Assembly (NCBI GenBank): GCA_963580455.1
Contig: OY756966.1
Span: forward strand, 13,271,001-13,335,000
Direction: 5' to 3'
Source: Euonymus europaeus
Lineage: Eukaryota; Streptophyta; Magnoliopsida; Celastrales; Celastraceae
DNA length: 64,000 bases
Below the pieces are notes generated by a model, which did no database searches, had not been told where the DNA came from, and worked only from the letters and a program-made list of their open reading frames with translations. Positions 61,741 through 64,000 of the stretch are shown piece after piece. Within the stretch, counting starts at the first letter, position 1. Every line of letters starts with the position of its first letter. A program made the position numbers and the translations under genes.

Positions 61741-64000
61741 ATGAAGCTTATACTCGTAAAATTTGACATAGAAGAACTATTAAAAGTCTATCCTCAGCAA
61801 CTTTGATAGTCCGAAGTTGCTCAACTCTCTCTATGGAGGAGCTTTTAACGGTTTTGTCCATTTGTCGTAGAAAGTTGGTGTTTTGGCATCGAAATAATGT
61901 AGGAAGCTTATACGCGTAAAATTTGACATAGAAGAACAATTAAAAGTCTATTCCGAGCAACTTTGATAGTCCGAAATTGCTCAACTCTCTCTATGGAGGA
62001 GCTTTTAACGTTTTTGTCTATTTGTCATAGAAAGTTGGTGTTTTGGACTCGAAATAATCTATGAAGCTTATACTCGTAAAATTTGACATAGAAGAACAAT
62101 TAAAAGTGTATCCCGAGCAACTTTGATAGTCTGAAGTTGCTCAACTCTCTCTATGGAGGAGCTTTTAACGGTTTTGTCAATTTGTCATAGAAAGTTGGTG
62201 TTTTGGCATCGAAATAATGTAGGAAGCTTATAATCATAGAATTTGACATTGAAGAACAATTAAAAGTCTATCCCGAGCAACTTTGAAAGTCCGAAGTTGC
62301 TCAACTCTCTCTATGGAGGAGCTTTTAACGGTTTTGTCCATTTGTCATAGAAAGTTGGTTTTTTGGCATCGAAATAATGTAGGAAGCTTATACTCGTAAA
62401 ATTTGACATAGAAGAATAATTAAAAGCCTATTCCGAGCAACTTTGATAGTCCGAAATTGCTCAACTCTCTCTATGTAGGAGCTTTTAACGTTTTTGTCCA
62501 TTTGTCATAGAAAGTTGATATTTTGGACTCGAAATAATCTATGAAGCTTATACTCGTAAAATTTGACATAGAAGAACAATTAAAAGTCTATCCCGAGCAA
62601 CTTTGATAGTCCGAAGTTGCTCAACTCTCTCTATGGAGGAGCTTTTAATGGTTTTGTCTATTTGTCGTAGAAAGTTGGTGTTTTGGCATCGAAATAATGT
62701 AGGAAGCTTATACGCGTAAAATTTGACATAGAAGAACAATTAAAAGTCTATCCCGAGCAACTTTGATAGTCCGAAGTTGCTCAACTCTCTCTATGAAGGA
62801 GCTTTTAACGTTTTTGTCCATTTGTCATAGAAAGTTGGCGTTTTGGACACGAAATAATCTATGAAGCTTATACTCGTAAAATTTGACATAGAAGAACAAT
62901 TAAAAGTGTATCCCGAGCAACTTTGATAGTCTTAAGTTGCTCAACTCTCTCTATGGAGGAGCTTTTAACGGTTTTGTCCATTTGTCATAGAAAGTTGGTG
63001 TTTTGGCATCGAAATAATGTAGGAAGCTTATAATCATAGAATTTGACATTGAAGAACAATTAAAAGTCTATCCCGAGCAACTTTGATAGTCCGAAGTTGC
63101 TCAACTCTCTCTATGGAGGAGCTTTTAACGTTTTTGTCCATTTGTCATAGAAAGTTGGCGTTTTGGACACGAAATAATCTATGAAGCTTATACTCGTAAA
63201 ATTTGACATAGAAGAACTATTAAAAGTCTATCCTCAGCAACTTTGATAGTCCGAAGTTGCTCAACTCTCTCTATGGAGGAGCTTTTAACGGTTTTGTCCA
63301 TTTGTCGTAGAAAGTTGGTGTTTTGGCATCGAAATAATGTAGGAAGCTTATACGCGTAAAATTTGACATAGAAGAACAATTAAAAGTCTATTCCGAGCAA
63401 CTTTGATAGTCCGAAATTGCTCAACTCTCTCTATGGAGGAGCTTTTAACGTTTTTGTCTATTTGTCATAGAAAGTTGGTGTTTTGGACTCGAAATAATCT
63501 ATGAAGCTTATACTCGTAAAATTTGACATAGAAGAACAATTAAAAGTGTATCCCGAGCAACTTTGATAGTCTGAAGTTGCTCAACTCTTTCTATGGAGGA
63601 GCTTTTAACGGTTTTGTCCATTTGTCATAGAAAGTTGGTGTTTTGGCATCGAAATAATGTAGGAAGCTTATAATCATAGAATTTGACATTGAAGAACAAT
63701 TAAAAGTCTATCCCGAGCAACTTTGAAAGTCCGAAGTTGCTCAACTCTCTCTATGGAGGAGCTTTTAACGGTTTTGTCCATTTGTCATAGAAAGTTGGTT
63801 TTTTGGCATCGAAATAATGTAGGAAGCTTATTCTCGTAAAATTTGACATAGAAGAATAATTAAAAGTCTATTCCGAGCAACTTTGATAGTCCGAAATTGC
63901 TCAACTCTCTCTATGTAGGAGCTTTTAACGTTTTTGTCCATTTGTCATAGAAAGTTGATATTTTGGACTCGAAATAATCTATGAAGCTTATACTCGTAAA
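61741..64000 (+). repeat. 9-monomer higher-order repeat (1,440 bp), 1.6 units
   Basis: Markers repeat at exactly 1,440 bp: TCCTCAGCAAC (near 61,790 and 63,230), AAAAGTGTATCCCG (62,103 and 63,543), TTATAATCATAGAATTTG (62,229 and 63,669), AGAATAATTAAAAG (62,412 and 63,852) and GTTGATATTTTGGACTCG (62,515 and 63,955). The second unit is cut by the window end, so the repeat continues beyond it. One difference is TTATTCTCG near 63,830 where the first unit has TTATACTCG. Confidence 0.9.

Larger units (their letters stand above)
1..64000 (+). repeat. Tandem satellite array, ~160-bp monomer, ~400 copies
   Basis: The entire window is a head-to-tail array of one monomer family. In the 160-bp consensus, counted from the HindIII site, landmarks are AAGCTT at 1-6, an inverted repeat at 52-79, a pyrimidine-rich stretch CTCAACTCTCTCTA at about 77-90, GGAGGAGCTTTTAACGG at 92-108 and TTTTGGCATCGAAATAATG near 138-156. 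All copies read in the same orientation, and I found no junction with unique DNA or a mobile element. Variants are mainly substitutions; recurrent indels are a 2-bp loss (CTCTCTCTATGG to CTCTCTATGG), a 1-bp loss (TATCCCGAG to TATCCGAG) and one 1-bp gain near 1024. The monomer is close to nucleosome length, as in many centromeric satellites. Centromere identity is inferred from this architecture; the sequence alone does not prove it. Confidence 0.98.

Noticed and set aside
33129..63379. About twenty near-identical minus-strand open frames, mostly 63 codons
   Set aside because: All are the same passage of the repeat read from a TTG start. Because 160 is not a multiple of three, the frame changes at each monomer, and the end of the frame re-reads the same DNA as its start. 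They are copied with the repeat and are not genes.
1..64000. CRISPR array
   Set aside because: Repeats separated by unique spacers are absent. The whole 160-bp unit is repeated without any unique spacer, and no cas-like gene is present.
1..64000. CENP-B box
   Set aside because: I looked for a TTCG....A..CGGG pattern on both strands of the consensus and the main subfamilies and found none. The nearest piece, CTTCGATGG, lacks the rest.
1..64000. Transposon, LTR or solo LTR inserted in the array
   Set aside because: Monomer register is continuous throughout. The only length changes are one- or two-base indels and whole-monomer gains or losses.
1..64000. Assignment to a named satellite family or species
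   Set aside because: The HindIII-bearing 160-bp unit looks plant-like, but I cannot match it to a family from memory with confidence. A search of the 160-bp consensus against repeat databases and plant assemblies would decide it.

Overview
The whole 64 kb is one uninterrupted head-to-tail satellite DNA array. I see no protein-coding gene, RNA gene, transposon, CRISPR array or unique sequence. The unit is about 160 bp (consensus about 37% GC) and almost every copy carries a HindIII site. From the first AAGCTT at base 35 to the last at 63984 is 63,949 bp, which fits 400 monomers with a net loss of about 51 bases, mostly from 158- and 159-bp variants. Every copy I read has the same orientation, and both window edges cut the array, so its true length is unknown.

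A long, AT-rich, nucleosome-sized satellite with higher-order repeats and no inserted mobile elements is typical of a eukaryotic centromere or heterochromatic block. Recurrent CpG transition variants suggest a genome with CpG methylation. A flowering-plant centromere is my best guess, but I do not recognise the family or species, and other eukaryotes are possible.

Layout, left to right. 1-2.4 kb: a 15-monomer cassette, repeated at 7.36-9.69 kb and, shortened, at 22.7-24.75 kb. 2.4-7.36 kb: four tandem 7-8-monomer units (about 1.28 kb). 9.1-16.8 kb: a tandem pair of 24-monomer units (3,834 bp). 16.8-20.9 kb: a 10-monomer unit (1.6 kb). 20.9-28.2 kb: a mosaic with weak order. 28.3-32.7 kb: a 5-monomer unit (about 800 bp). 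32.7-39.2 kb: a mosaic containing a 480-bp trimer repeat. 39.2-56.75 kb: nested large duplications (offsets 9,914/10,073, 2,720 and 1,277 bp). 56.75-64 kb: 5- and 9-monomer units (800 and 1,440 bp).

Monomer subfamilies are partitioned. A linked 158-bp + 160-bp dimer is confined to the left about 24.5 kb. A variant carrying an MluI site appears only right of about 39.2 kb. The right-hand 10.5 kb keeps an exact 160-bp register. Each monomer has a short inverted repeat (9-bp arms, 11 bp in one subfamily), the most conspicuous internal structure. Small open frames on the minus strand are by-products of the repeat and are not annotated as genes. All coordinates and identities come from reading by eye; breakpoints are good to about one monomer unless stated.
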